From contig NC_133332.1 of the NCBI RefSeq assembly GCF_042186555.1, forward strand, positions 234,392,015 to 234,456,014: a DNA stretch of 64,000 nt, in the 5' to 3' direction. Origin of the DNA: Aquarana catesbeiana (taxonomy: Eukaryota > Chordata > Amphibia > Anura > Ranidae). Both the position numbers and the translations under genes were made by a program. Below are positions 40,326-51,755 of the stretch, piece after piece. Below the pieces are notes generated by a model. That model saw nothing but the letters and a program-made list of their open reading frames with translations, did no database searches and was not told where the DNA came from. Every line of letters begins with the position of its first letter. The stretch's first letter is position 1.

Positions 40326-40555
40326 CTCGGGGGGCTGAATACAAATGCACGCCACACTTTTCACATATTTATTTGTAAAAAATTTGGAAAACCATATATC
40401 ATTTTCCTTCCACTTCACAATTATGTGCCACTTTGTGTTGGTCTATCACATAAAATCCCAATAAAATACATTTACGTTTTTGGTTGTAACATGACAAAAT
40501 GTGAAAAATTTCAAAGGGTGTGAATACTTTTTCAAGGTACTGTACAAGTGTGTGC

Positions 40556-40558
<3 letters not shown>

Positions 40559-40586
<28 letters not shown>
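40559..40586. repeat. (TA)n microsatellite
   Basis: Short TA array next to the right end of the split Tc1, inside the hAT-type host element. Confidence 0.85.
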
Positions 40587-40730
40587 ATCTCCCTGCCGGC
40601 ACAGTGAAGCCAGGGCAGAGCTGGTAAGATGGACATCTTTCCCATCTCCTTGCTGCTACACAGAACGATAATGCTAATGCGTACTAGGTGATTAGGGTGT
40701 GGCCAGGCATACCCTGTGCGCACGCCTATG

Positions 40731-42540
40731 GTTGGGGGCATGATTGGCCTCCCTGAAGAGATGAGATTTCAGGGATCGCCTAAAGGCAGCCAGAGTAGAG
40801 GATGGCAGGACAGATTGAGGTAGAGAAATCCAGAGGATGGGAAAGGCTCTGGAAAAGTCCTGGAGATGAGCATGGGAGGAGGTGACAAGGGCGCTTGAGA
40901 GCAGGAGGTCTTGAGAGGAGCGGAGAGGATGGTTTGGGTGATATTTGAAGAAAAGTTTGGTGATGTAGCTGGAGGTTGTGAATGCCTTTGTATGTTATTG
41001 TTAGTATTTTGAATTTAATTTGCTGGGCGATTGGAAGCCAGTGGAGGGATTGGCGGAGAGGGGTGGAAGACACTGAGCTGTTGGTAAGGTAGATGAGTCT
41101 GGCAGCAGCATTCATGATAGACTGAAGAGGGGATAGCCTATGGAAATAGAGACCTATGAGAAGGGAGTTGCAATAGTCAAGGCGAGAGATAACAAGGGAG
41201 TGACTGAGTAGCTTGGTGGTTTAATTGGTTAAAAAGGGGTACATTTTTGAGATGTTACAGAGGTGAAGTCTACATGCTTTTGAAAAAATTGGATTTGGAC
41301 CTGACAGGCTAGGTTAGAGTCTAGGACAGGGATCTTCAAACTATGGCCCTCCAGCTGTTGCAGAACCAAACATCCTATGAGGAATTGTAAAACTCTGACA
41401 TTCACAGACATGACTCGGCATGATGGGAATTGTAGTTCCTGAACAACTGGAGGGCCATAGTTTGAGGACCCCTGGTCTAGAATTACACCTAGTACCCTGG
41501 CGTGAGGGGAGAGATTGATGGTTGCATTATTGATCTTGATGGAAAAGCCATGGAGGAGGGCACAGGCGGGGGAAATATTATCAGCTCTGTTTTAAAGAGA
41601 TTTAGCTTAAGGAAGTGATGCAACATCCATGCTGAAATGTCAGTAAGTAATCTGAGAGGAGAATGAAAGAGTGAGGGGAGGAGTAGAGAGATATATTTGG
41701 GTGTCATCGCCGTAGAGATGGTATTGGAAGCCGTGGGAGGTTATCAAGTGACCAAGGGAGGAGTTTTAGATAGAGAAGAGAAGGGGTCCAAGAACAGAGT
41801 GTTGGGGGACCCCTACAGAAAGAGGAAGGGGAGAGAAGGAGACAGAGCTATAGGTAACACCAAAGGAGTGCTGTGACAGGTAGGAGAACCAGGACAGAGC
41901 AGAATCTTGGAGGCCAAGGGAGTGGAGTTTATGGAGAAGGAGCGGGTGGTCAACAGTATCAAAGGCTGCAGAGAGGTCCAGTAGTAAGAGTATGGAGTTG
42001 TGGCCACTGGTTTTAGCAGTTAATAAATCGTTAGTGAGTTTTAGTATGGCAGTTTTTGTGGAGTGCTGCGAGAGAAAGACAGACTATAAGGGGTCAAGGT
42101 TGTTTTCAGTGAGGTAGGTGCGCAGACGCTTGTAGGCAAAGCATCTAAAAGTCTAGAGTTGAATGGGAGCAAAGAGATGGGTCTTACGTTGTTCAGGTTG
42201 GTGGGGTCCAGTGAGGGCTTTTTAAGTATGAGAGTGATCTGTGTATGCTTTAGAGAGAAGGGGAAGGTGCCGGTAGAAAGGGAGAGATTGAAGATGTGAG
42301 TGAGAGAGCATAAGATAGAATAAGAGGGTGACCATAGTAATTGCGAGGGAACAGGATCCAGGGAACAATTGATGAGCATCTGAGAAAAGTTTTGTAACCT
42401 CTTCAGTGGTAGCCAGTTCAAAAGAGGAACATATTGACTGTGCTGTTAGACAAGGTATGTTAAATGGGGAAGATATCTGTACAGTGGAGGTGTCCTCACG
42501 TATTGCATCAATCTTGTCTTTGAAGTAATTGGCAATTATC
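40731..42540 (-). pseudogene. L2-clade LINE reverse transcriptase (long copy, disrupted)
   Basis: Same L2 copy as 19922-20074. Minus-strand blocks run from the RT fingers (TQITLILKKPSLDPTNLNNV, RPISLLPF) at 42300-42160 through LTDISAWMLHHFLKLNLFKT to AAARLIYLTNSSVS and QQIKFKILTITYKGIHN at 41100-40960. Many frameshifts are present. A hAT-like miniature element (41327-41474) interrupts it. Confidence 0.82.
41327..41474. mobile_element. 148-bp hAT-like miniature element
   Basis: Ends CAGGGATCTTCAAACTATGG and CCATAGTTTGAGGACCCCTG are inverted. Flanks GTCTAGGA and GTCTAGAA form an 8-bp target duplication with one change. Inserted in the L2. Confidence 0.85.
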
Positions 42541-42745
42541 TAGATGATATTGAAGATTGTTGAGCCTTATTCACTTTTGCACATGCACTTTTGTACACTT
42601 TGAGGAAATTTTGAACTATTTATGGATTTGTTGTTTATTGCTTTTGTTATTTGATGTTTTTGCACTACGCACTTTTTTTGTACCTACTTAGTTAGCGCCA
42701 CATTCATTATTTTACATATTTATCCATTTGTGGGGACACATTCTT
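42541..42745. repeat. AT-rich segment resembling PLE LTR-like sequence
   Basis: Contains GTTTTTGCACTACGCACTTT and AGTTAGCGCCACATTC, similar in style to the tail of the 14905-16125 insertion (GCGCCACTCACC). L2-like sequence seems to resume after it, suggesting an insertion. Weak call. Confidence 0.35.
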
Positions 42746-43061
42746 AATGCTGGGAGAGGAAAGGGCATGTTGGCAAGGTTGCCAGGAGTGCAGAGATGGG
42801 AGAATACAAGGTCGAGGGTATTACCATCAGTGTGTGTGGGTGGAAGTGTGTGTCTATTATCCTAATATGGAACTATTACAGTTAGTGTGTGCATTAAAAT
42901 GGACATTTCCGGGTGCATGCGCGAGGCTCAACATGGCAGACGCTTCTGTGTAGAGCTCCGCACTTTATGCTGCATAATCGGGACCCGTACAGACGACTGA
43001 ACCGAATCTACGCCTCCTTCTTCCAGGGATCGCCTCCCCGATCACCCGTGCACCCTCCGGT

Positions 43062-44150
43062 ATGGTACTAACGGGGCACCGCGGCAATACAAAGCCAAAG
43101 CCCATCAAAGAAGCACTAGCTCGCGCCTCCTCCAAGATGGCGGCGAAGGCCCGGGCCCTGGCTGAACAACCAGCAGCTTCACCTATTAGGTCTGACATTG
43201 CTGACAGCGGTGACGAAAACGACATGGATTCTAATCCTGGTGGTTCTCCTCTCCTCCCAGTCAGGTATGTCTCAATCTGACTTTCTTAAACTCATGGAGG
43301 CAATGCTCCATAAGGCCCTGAAGACAACCTCAGACCAGATCACTAACAGACTGTCGCGGGAAATCCGTGAATTGGGTCAGCGCACAGCAGGTCTTGAGAC
43401 TAGGGTTGATTCCATGGAACTTACTCTGCAGGAACAGACTCAAGAGCAAATAGCCCTCCGTGAGGAGAACTCCATGCTACTTTCTCGCCTGGAAGACGCA
43501 TTAAATCGCTCTTGTAGATCCAATCTACGCCTCCGTGGTATACCGGAGACGATTGATGAATTGCAATCCTTTACCACTGCAGTGTTCCAGGAACTATCGC
43601 CCCCATACCTATCGAACTCCTTGAGTTTGATAGGATCCACAGGGCGCTCACCCGTCGTCAGGCAGACGGGCCACCGCGGGATATTATTGTTAAGCTGCAA
43701 TTTTTCCGCACGAAGGAACAGTTACTTACAGCAGCCCGCAACAAGAGCTCCCTTCAGTTCCAGAGCCACATATATCAGCTGTTCTCTGATCTGGCACCCC
43801 TCACCATCGCAAAGCGCCGCGCCATGAAACCCCAGCTACAAATTCTATTACAACATCAGCTTAAATACACATGGCGGTTCCCATTTGCCCTGCAGTTCTC
43901 CTATCAAGGACATCAGCATACTTGCACCACGCCAGAATCGCTACAGCGGCTGCTGGAATCACTCCACCTGACCCCACCGGTCCACCAGTCGGAAACATCG
44001 TTTCCTCGCACACTGGCCCGGTCGGCCTCTCACCCGTACACCACCACCCCGAAAAGAGGCCACCCGGATCCTTCTTCAACCCGGAAAGGAACTCCTGCCC
44101 GATCACCTGGAAACAGCTATCTTAGCCCGAAACCTCAAGCTCCTCGCTGA
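43062..44150 (+). pseudogene. L1 ORF1p-like protein, frameshifted
   Basis: L1 ORF1p is a trimeric RNA-binding chaperone. Basic start MVLTGHRGNTKPKPIKEAL, then after a frame change near 43262 MSQSDFLKLMEAMLHKALK. A long coiled coil follows (LETRVDSMELTLQEQTQEQI). The start of the RRM-like domain is RSNLRLRGIPETID. Further on, read across shifts, are DRIHRALTRRQADGPPRDII-type and AKRRAMKPQLQILLQHQLKY sequences expected of the L1 ORF1 C-terminus. At least two frameshifts. Confidence 0.75.
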
Positions 44151-45089
44151 GCTCACAAAAGCTGTCCTTTTCTTTTCCCTTTTTCTTGCACACAGGTTCA
44201 CGGTTGTACACATAGAAACTGACTTCTAACCGTACCTGGAGGACTCTCCCTATACCGAGACCTGTTAGACGGCTACAGCCAGGTATGTACTTTCCACACC
44301 CTGGATATTAATCTTCAGGGCTATTAGGCCCCCTTGGGTCTTCACAGGTTCAGTTTTATTGCTTTGTAATCTTAAATATAGTATTCTTAGTATACTTGTA
44401 CTCAGTGTTATGCAGGACTTTATTTTGCAAGTTTGTCTAACCCCACCACCACGCCATTCCCACCCTTAGTCTTCAGCAGTACTGTCTGACTTCTGTTTAT
44501 ACCTTTAAGCACGGTACTCATGAAGACCTTGCATAACCCACTCATTCCCTTCCCACTATCCCTCCCCCCTTACCCCCTTCCCACCCCTCTTCCTCCCTTC
44601 ACCCCTCCCCTCTCCCTCAAATTACCCACCCTCTCCCCTTCCCCCTCCTACCCCTCTTCCCCCTCCCTAGTTACCTACCCACATTTCCCCCTCTCATCGG
44701 AATGGCACTAAGGGGGACACCTATACATGCAGGTTCTGTCTTATAAAAGTAATTTTACTTATTTTTGTGCTGTTATCTGTTACTCCTTTGATATTAACTG
44801 AGTTAAACACATTAGTCTGATTTTATTATCCCCATTTGCAGCGGGGAGCAGTCACTGCTCCCCCCCTCTATGGTGCGCCCACTCTCTAACTAGCTGGCTG
44901 GTCGCAGAGTTGGCACACTATTTAGTCGGGCATTACTGACCCATTGACTCCCTACTATAAAGATGTCTCAGTACTTTGCCCTACACTACTTGTTTTTTCC
45001 TACCCCCTTTTTCATGCTTTACTTCCTCTTACTCTCTACTATTTCTCCTTTTCCTCTCTCTGGTTGGTTGGTCCACATGGGCCTCGGGG

Positions 45090-46670
45090 TTTAGAGGTAG
45101 CTTCAACTACACACAAGCTGTGTCTCTTTGCCGATGACACACTATTGTTCGTTACATCACCTCACACTACCCTACCTAACCTCCTGAATATTTTAGATAA
45201 GTTTGCTTTGGTCTCTGGGTTGGAAGTTAACCAAACTAAATCCAAGGCCCTTAATGTGTCTCTGCCACAGACTTAGTTCGAGCGGCTCCAAAAAAAATTT
45301 CCATTTCATTGGTCCTCATCATCAATACCATATTTGGGAATTAAACTGACTAGTGGCCCGTCTAGCCTGTTCCACTCTAATTATCTCCCAATGTTATCCC
45401 AACTATCCTCTCTAATTAACTCTTGGCAACCCTTATGTGTTTCCTGGCTCGGACGTGTTGCGGCTGTGAAAATGTCTTTGTTGCCAAAACTGCTGTACCT
45501 ATATAGAGTTCTTCCGACTCCCCCTTATTACCATCAGGTCATACAAAGCCGAGACTTTAAATATATTTGGGGCCCCACTAAACCCAGAGTTGCTAAACCG
45601 ATTTTACTCCGTAACAAATTTAGTGGAGGCCTTGGCATACCTAACTTCCTACAATACTACCATGGGGCCCAACTGGCTCAGTCCATACTGTATCACTCTA
45701 AAACCGAAACACCTCTTTGGGTTAGTCTTGAAGCTATAGATCTTCATCCAGTCAGTGTAACTAACTTGCTGTGGCTGCCCCCCACGGTGCGTGGCCCTGT
45801 CATAAACCCTATAACGCAACACACCCTTAAACTCTGGGACAAGTTGAGGAACCCCTTTAAATTGATCTCACCACACTCCCCACTCCTATCCTTTCTGGGT
45901 CACCCTCTTTTATACCCAGCATACACCAAACCAGCCTCATTCCAAGCCTGGATCCAGGTAGGTCTGACTCGCATTTGTGACTTAGTGGAGATACCTTAAA
46001 ATCATTTCCAACCATTCAAACACAAGCACAATTACCGCACAAAGAGTGCTTCCGATACCTCCAAATTGCGCACTTTCTTCAAACTACCATAAGATCTTGT
46101 TCTGGACTAGATAATCGAACTGAATTTGAGAATATGTGCGACTCAGACCCACATGCTCCAGGTATTATCTCTCGCCTTTATACCCATCTCACGTCCCCCC
46201 CTCTACCCTCCCCACCTATGCTCAACGATGGTCCAAAGACTTAACAATTGATTTAGAGGCGGAAGACTGGACGACCATTTGGACCAACACAAAAAACTTG
46301 TCTCAAAATGTTGTAGCCTCAGAAGCCAACTATAAAGTGCTAATGCGATGGTATCTGGTCTCAACCAGAATCGCTAAATTTCTGCCTGAATATCCCTCGA
46401 ATTGTTTTAGGGGCTGCACTGACAGAGGCACGCACATGCACATCTGGTGGACATGTCCGCTTGTGCAACGTTTCTGGGCAACAATATTTCAAATGGCCTC
46501 TACTCTCCACCAAATTACTCTGGACCCGAACCCAACTATAGCCCTACTTAATTTTATCCCACAAGATTACACCAGAACGCAACTACGTCTCCTCCTTCAT
46601 CTATTCACCTCAGCCAAGCAAACAATTGCCAAGGCCTGGAAGACACCCACACTCAGCATAGCATAGCTGA
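45090..46670 (+). pseudogene. L1 ORF2p C-terminal half (RT palm to Cys-rich domain)
   Basis: It begins at the RT palm, HKLCLFADDTLLFVTSP (FADD), then SGLEVNQTKSKALNVSL and PYLGIKLTSG. The thumb/linker has WLGRVAAVKMSLLPKLLYLY. A later frame holds MRWYLVSTRIAKFLPEYP and the C-terminal CFRGCTDRGTHMHIWWTC, the CCHC knuckle typical of L1 ORF2. Stops at 45275, 46000 and elsewhere; not functional. Confidence 0.82.
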
Positions 46671-46770
46671 ATTGAAAAATAGGATCACCCAGGCAATGAT
46701 ACACAGCAAGATCGAAGCAATAATCCTGGATAAGGTCCCCCAGCACTTTAAAATCTGGCAACCTTGGATA

Positions 46771-47218
46771 TAGAGCACTTTTTGCCCCCTGATATAGACA
46801 AACACCTCTTAGAACCTTGAGATCATTACAATTATCAGCGACAGTTTTGCTGTTGCACCTGAGCCCGTGTGGTCCGACCGACCTACCCCCCCCCCCCCTT
46901 CCAACTGTCTCTCATTTCTTCCTTTCTGCTCTTCTCTATCCTGCTCTCCTTCCTCTCCCTCTATCCCCCCATTTCACTTTCAATAACCATTGGTATTGTA
47001 CTCTGTCTCTGGAGATGGTCTTGGTTGCTTCTGTGTCTGACTCCATATGAATAGATTCCAGTAGCCCCCTACTGTTAAGTTAGGGGCCTTACTCTCACTT
47101 AATGTTAGCATCATCGGCTTATACTGGACTTTGCGTTCTCCGACAGAGTGCCCACTTATTGAAACCCTACATGTATTAAACCACCGTTACATTCCCCTCA
47201 CAGTTAGAAACACAGTTA
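46771..47218. other. Pyrimidine-rich sequence after the L1
   Basis: CT-rich tracts with a C-run at about 46888. It may be the L1 3' UTR. No gene recognised. Confidence 0.5.
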
Positions 47219-47845
47219 ACACCTTGATCACCCCCCAGTGTTAACCCCTTCCCTACCAGTGACATTTATACAGTAATCAGTGGCTATTTTTAGCTCTGAT
47301 CGCCGTATAAATGTCACTGGCCCCAAAAAAGTGTCAAAAGTGTCCGATGTATCTGTCGCAATGTTGCAGTACCGCTAAAAATCGCAGATCACCGCCATTA
47401 CTAGTAAAAATAAAATAATTTTAAAAATGACATAAATCTATCCCCTATTTTGTAGACGCTATAACTTTTGCACAAACCAATCAAAATACGCTTATTGCGA
47501 TTCTTTTTACCAAAATTATGTAGAAGAATACTTATCGGCCTAAACTGATGAAGAATTTTTTTTTTGTTTTGTTTTTTGAAAATTTATTATAGCAACAAGT
47601 ACAAAATATTGTGTTTTTTTCAAAATTTTTGCTCTTTTTTTTGTTTATAGCGCAAAAAATAAAAACCGCAGAGGTGATCAAATACCACCAAATGAAAGCT
47701 CTATTTGTGGGGAAAACAGGATATACATTTTTATTGGGTACAACATCGCACGACCACACAATTGTTAGTTAAAGTGACGCAGTGCCGTATCGCAAAAAAT
47801 GGCCTGGTCAGGAAGGGGGTAAATTCTTCTGGAGCTGAAGTGATT
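47219..47845. mobile_element. TTAA-family element, diverged copy
   Basis: Homologous to the right half of 27949-28914: both have a run with AATACCACCAAA, a GCTCTATTTGTG block, a GGGTACAACATCGCACGACC-like block and GGAAGGGGG before the end. It starts GTTAACACC and ends GAAGTGATTAA, so the TTAA borders are partly eroded. Confidence 0.65.
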
Positions 47846-48747
47846 AAGCTCCATAAAAATACATTTTTAGTAAGGAAACTCTGCAGAATAGTTGTTTCAT
47901 GTTTTAGATAGCAGTAAAGTTTTATTTATCATGTTTTCCATGCAAAGATAGAAGCTTTTGGGACTCATTAGGTTCTATACTCAAGCATTATACAATTGTA
48001 GAAGACCTACAGAAGGAACCTAACAGGTCCTGAAAGCTTGCATCTTTATTAATTCAAGTCAGCCAAAAAAGATTTTCACCTGAACTCCAAACTTTCTGCC
48101 ATTTAGTCAGAAAGAGAAAAGCTTTGATTTTTGATCTTTGACATAAGCTTGTTTTTTGTTGGTTAATCATTGCAGGAACAGGGACCAGGGGTGAAGATAA
48201 CTGGAAATGGGTCACTGTTCACTGATAATGTAAGCAGAAGTTTAAAAAAAAAAAAAAACATACAATGAACATAACCCCATATTCTAAATACGATCAAGGT
48301 TCCTTCCACCCTGACCATTCGGTCACACATTTCCACCATAAATCCAAACTAAAGAACACCCTTCATTCAAAACCCACTAAAACTCCTAGCAATAAAAAAA
48401 CACCTTTTGGCAATAAATGTTTCTGTGTCCCTAACTTAACCTAACGAGAAAGGAGGGGAAATCTCCCTAACCACAAAATGCAATAACAATTTAACAGAGG
48501 ATACCAATCCCTCCCTATTATATCCAAAGCATTAGAAAAGACCAAAAATAGGCTTTAATATGAAAGAAATATAGTGATGGCAAACAATATTCTCAAAGAC
48601 ACTGATAGCTTCCAGTTCCACACTAAAAGAAAAAAAATGGCAAATATAACTTTCACTTCCTGTAGTGTCTCAAGGATAGGAAGTAAGGAATATTAGTTTA
48701 GGCTACCTGTAAGTTTAGAACTGGAACCCAAGCCACATCCCAAATAC
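47846..48747. other. Intergenic sequence, nothing recognised
   Basis: AT-rich sequence with no coding frame, tandem array or clear element ends. A run of 15 A at 48243. Confidence 0.5.
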
Positions 48748-49130
48748 AGGAAAAGAACAAAGGAAGTGCCCCAGGGATTTTACGGGCAAGGGATAAAACC
48801 AGATAAGAGAGTATAAAGCGTGTATAAAAAAAGGTAATACAAAATGTATTCGTTTACAATCGTACAATTACTAACCCTTTATTGTCTTTTAATTGCTGTA
48901 GATATTACATATGGTAAATATGAATGAAAATAAAAGCCGATAAATAGTAGATTGTTGTAGCATGACCATCAGCTTCACTTTTATTTTCATTCATATTTAC
49001 TATATGTAATTGTACGATTGTAAACTAATAAATTTTGTATTACCTTTTTTTATACACGCTTTATACTCACTTATCTGGTTTTATCTCTTGCCCGTAAAAT
49101 CCCTGGGGCACTTCCTTTGTTCTTTTCAAT
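48748..49130. repeat. Foldback element with about 160-bp arms
   Basis: The left arm (GAACAAAGGAAGTGCCCCAG through TACAATCGTACAATT, then ATGGTAAATATGAATGAAAA) is mirrored by the right arm (TTTTCATTCATATTTACTAT, then AATTGTACGATTGTA through CTGGGGCACTTCC). The left arm alone has a 35-bp insertion (CTAACCCTTTATTG...). The loop is about 25 bp. Confidence 0.8.
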
Positions 49131-49391
49131 GATAGGAAGGGCAAATCTACACCCCCAGAAAAGAGGAAAACCTCCTGAAGGGTTTTTGAAATATTCCTTA
49201 TTCTATCCAAAAACTAAAAACAAAAGATTTTGGCTTGAGATACACTTTAAGAGGTATTATTGATAGGTTGCAGCAAGCAAAAAGAAACTTTTTCTCACTC
49301 GTCTGCAGTTATAGTGCGGACTGCAGATGACATGAATCAAGCAGTATTAAACCCAAAAGTAAACATTTATTACATTGCAGCTTATCAATTC

Positions 49392-49803
49392 TTATGCGGC
49401 GCACACACGATCGGACTTTGCGGCAGACTTGGTCCAGCGTACGGGATTTCGTCGGACAATTCGATCGTGTGTGGGCTCCAGCGGACTTTGTTTGCTCAAA
49501 AGTTGGACGGACTTAGATTTGAAATATGTTTTAAATCTTTCCGTCGAACTCGAGTCCAGTCGAAAAGTCCGCTCGTCTCTATGCTAGTTCGATGGACAAA
49601 AAGCCACGCTAGGGCAGCTATTGGCTACTGGCTATGAACTTCCTTGTTTTAGTCCGGTCGTATGTCATCACGTACGAATTCAACAGACCTTGGTGGATTG
49701 TGTGTAGGCAAGTCCGTTCATTCAGAAAGTCCGTCATAAAGTCCGTCGAAAAGTCCGCCGGGCAAAGTCTGCCGTAAAGTCCACTCGTGTGTACGCGGCA
49801 TTA
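49392..49803. mobile_element. Miniature element, TTATGCGGCGCACACACGA / TGTGTACGCGGCATTA ends
   Basis: 412 bp with inverted ends and internal AAGTCCG/CGGACTT repeats. It is the inverted-order homologue of 9704-10115 (shared GGCAGCTATTGGC core). No coding capacity despite a 125-codon chance frame. Confidence 0.75.
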
Positions 49804-50184
49804 GAAATGATGGCAGCATTCGTTTTCCTTTTTTTAGGCTTTCATTCTTCTATTTGCATCTGCTGAGCCAGCCAGCAAGTCTGTTTTCCAAAAGCACAGC
49901 TTTTTCAGCTCCCCAACAGAATGTATCAGTTTACATGGATGAGACAAGCCACTTAACATTGAAAGGGGTAATTAAAATGATCAGCTTCACTTCCTTTTTT
50001 TCTCTCCTCTTTTAATTCCCTTTTCTTTTTCCTCTCTTCCTTTTTGTCGTCCTTGTTTTTTTCCCTTTTTTTTTCTTTTTCTCTTTACACCTAACCATGG
50101 TTTTTGGTATTCAACTTTTTAATGTATTTTTGCAATTTTGTCTTAATATTTTCTATGGCAATGTATACTAAGAGTCATTAATTT
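49804..50184. other. Intergenic, T-rich; nothing recognised
   Basis: Poly-pyrimidine stretches (TTTTTCTTTTTC) around 49995-50090. No feature called. Confidence 0.5.
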
Positions 50185-50199
50185 GACACTAAGCACACT

Positions 50200-50599
50200 T
50201 AAAGCGGGGTTCCGCCGCCGAAAAACAAATTAAAAGTCAGCAGCTACACATACTGTAGCTGCTGACTTTTAATATAATGTAATATGACTCCTGGGTGCTG
50301 CTGCCACGGCCATTCCTGGTAAGGGATCCTGGCATTGAAGACTTTTGGCGCAAGTTGCGCTGCGCATTCTGATTGGTCTCTGCTGTCTTCTCCCCCCCTG
50401 AAAGGTGCCAAATGTGACACCGCGGGGGGGGGGGATCAATTTCTTGGTGGAACTCCACTTTAAAGTGGTAGTAAACCACTGAAACCCCCCCCCCAAAAAA
50501 GCACCTGCAAGACAATAGCATAATGTGCTAGTATGCATCTGCTGTGCCCCCTGTACTCAGTCCTCCAGAGTTGTGTCCTACTAATGCAGGAAGCATATT
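50200..50599. repeat. Two adjacent miniature elements, the second truncated; left copy of a 240-bp direct repeat
   Basis: AAAGCGGGGTTCCGCC begins one element that ends GGAACTCCACTTTAA. AGTGGTAGTAAACCACTG begins the next. 50360-50599 (from CTGCGCATTCTGATTGGT to GCAGGAAGCATATT) recurs almost unchanged at 51756-52004. Confidence 0.75.
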
Positions 50600-51755
50600 T
50601 AATTTACTTTAATATGAATACCTGCACCCCACAGCGTACCTATCCTCACTTGCTGTTTCTGACTGACTCCTCTAATTACACTCTTTTCACTCCCTTCTTC
50701 CTTTCACACGAAAGTACTTTTTTAGTTCATCACATTATTAATAATTTTGTCCTTCCTTTCACCGTGCCTTATCTCCCTCCACTTCTCCCACTTTCTTTCT
50801 TTCCCTTCCCCCTGGTCCTGTTCCCCTTTCTTTTCTTTGTCTTTTTTCTGTCACTATTCACTTCACCTCCCCTTGTTCTCCCCTTCTCCCCTTCCCTTTT
50901 CCTTTCCCTTCTCATTCATTCCTTCACCCTGTACCCTCCTTTTTCTCTTTGCTCTGCGGGACACCTTATGCATACCATGCAAGTAGCACATACTTTATAT
51001 TTTTATGACAATACCAATGTTATTATTTTAGACCCTGCTCATTAGCATACCTTGCATTTGATGCCATGATATACATCTCATACTTCCAAACCCTTTAATC
51101 TTATACTACCTTATATTTATATTTCCATACAGTGAGTTGCCCTGCAGTACATTTGGGAACAATTTGGGTTCACGCTCTCCTCTCTCTTTCTCTCATTTGC
51201 CATGCTGCCCCCCACGCCTGGCCTCGGTCCTCTGGTTGGGTCCTCGGCCTCTTCAGCTCCCGGGGGAGATGCCCTCCACCGACCCCTACCTGGGTTCTGT
51301 GTCTGTAGCCTTGGTCTTACAAGTAAGTATGGGATGATCGGTTCTGGCCTTTTGCTTTTACCCAATCATAACCGATACTCTAATTACTTTAATTTGTATT
51401 TACAGACAGCAGTTATGCACATCAGCCCCTGATGAAGCGAGGAAAGCTCGCGAAACGCGTCGGATTAGAGATGTACTATGCATACCTGTATTATATGTAT
51501 TACTATTATATTATGGCTATGTTTTAGGATTACTATGCAATGTTGCTGTTTTATGAACCTGTTCACCCATGCTCATGTCCTATTATGGATTATGCTGTTG
51601 TTTTCAATAAAATATTTGTACCTCTATACCTGTTTACCCTTTGATCACCATTTACACCTCATTTAAAGTCCCGTGGGCGACGTTCGTTTTTTTTTCTGAT
51701 ATTAGGGATGGAGGTGTTTTATGTTAGGGGTCAGTTCTCAGACTTTCTTTGTAAT
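50600..51755 (+). mobile_element. Penelope-like non-autonomous insertion flanked by a long duplication
   Basis: The 1.16-kb insert between the two copies of the 240-bp repeat has pyrimidine-rich sequence, a hammerhead-like motif at 51429 followed by GAAACGCGTCGG, and an AT-rich tail with AATAAAATATTTG. The motif and tail resemble the LTR-like end of the PLE at 37973-38929. No RT or endonuclease frame. Confidence 0.5.
51429..51461 (+). ncRNA. Hammerhead-ribozyme-like motif, best-preserved core
   Basis: CTGATGA (exact C3-A9 core), one extra A, a 5-bp stem II GCGAG/CTCGC with a GAAAG loop, GAAA, the palindrome ACGCGT as stem III, then C as the residue at the cleavage position. All invariant hammerhead core residues are present. 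The single extra A between A9 and stem II is the only departure. A palindromic stem III without a loop would require dimerisation. Stem I pairing upstream (ATCAGCCC) with downstream (GGATTAG) is weak. Confidence 0.55.

Larger units (their letters stand above)
38940..40542 (+). mobile_element. Tc1-like transposon, right segment (split)
   Basis: Continuation of 20133-20513 after the PLE insertion. It carries the disrupted transposase and ends with GTGAATACTTTTTCAAGGTA and CTG, followed by TA at 40543. The subterminal GGTCTATCACATAAAATCCC mirrors the left end. Confidence 0.85.
20075..40730. mobile_element. hAT-type element (CATAGGCGTGCGCA termini), now hosting a nested stack
   Basis: The left end is CATAAGTGTGTGCAGCC, then TGCATTAGGGTGTGCACC; the right end is TGTGCGCACGCCTATG. 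The flanks are GTTGGAGG (20067-20074) and GTTGGGGG (40731-40738), an 8-bp target duplication with one difference. The better preserved copy at 33411-36823 shows the same ends with an exact duplication. Only about 250 bp of its own sequence remains; the rest is the Tc1 and its contents. Confidence 0.78.
42910..46770 (+). mobile_element. L1-clade LINE with internally deleted ORF2
   Basis: It contains an ORF1 relic followed by untranslated-like, pyrimidine-rich sequence and then the C-terminal half of ORF2. The endonuclease and first RT motifs, about 2 kb in a full element, are missing between about 44160 and 45080. The 3' end is pyrimidine-rich with no clear poly-A. Confidence 0.78.
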
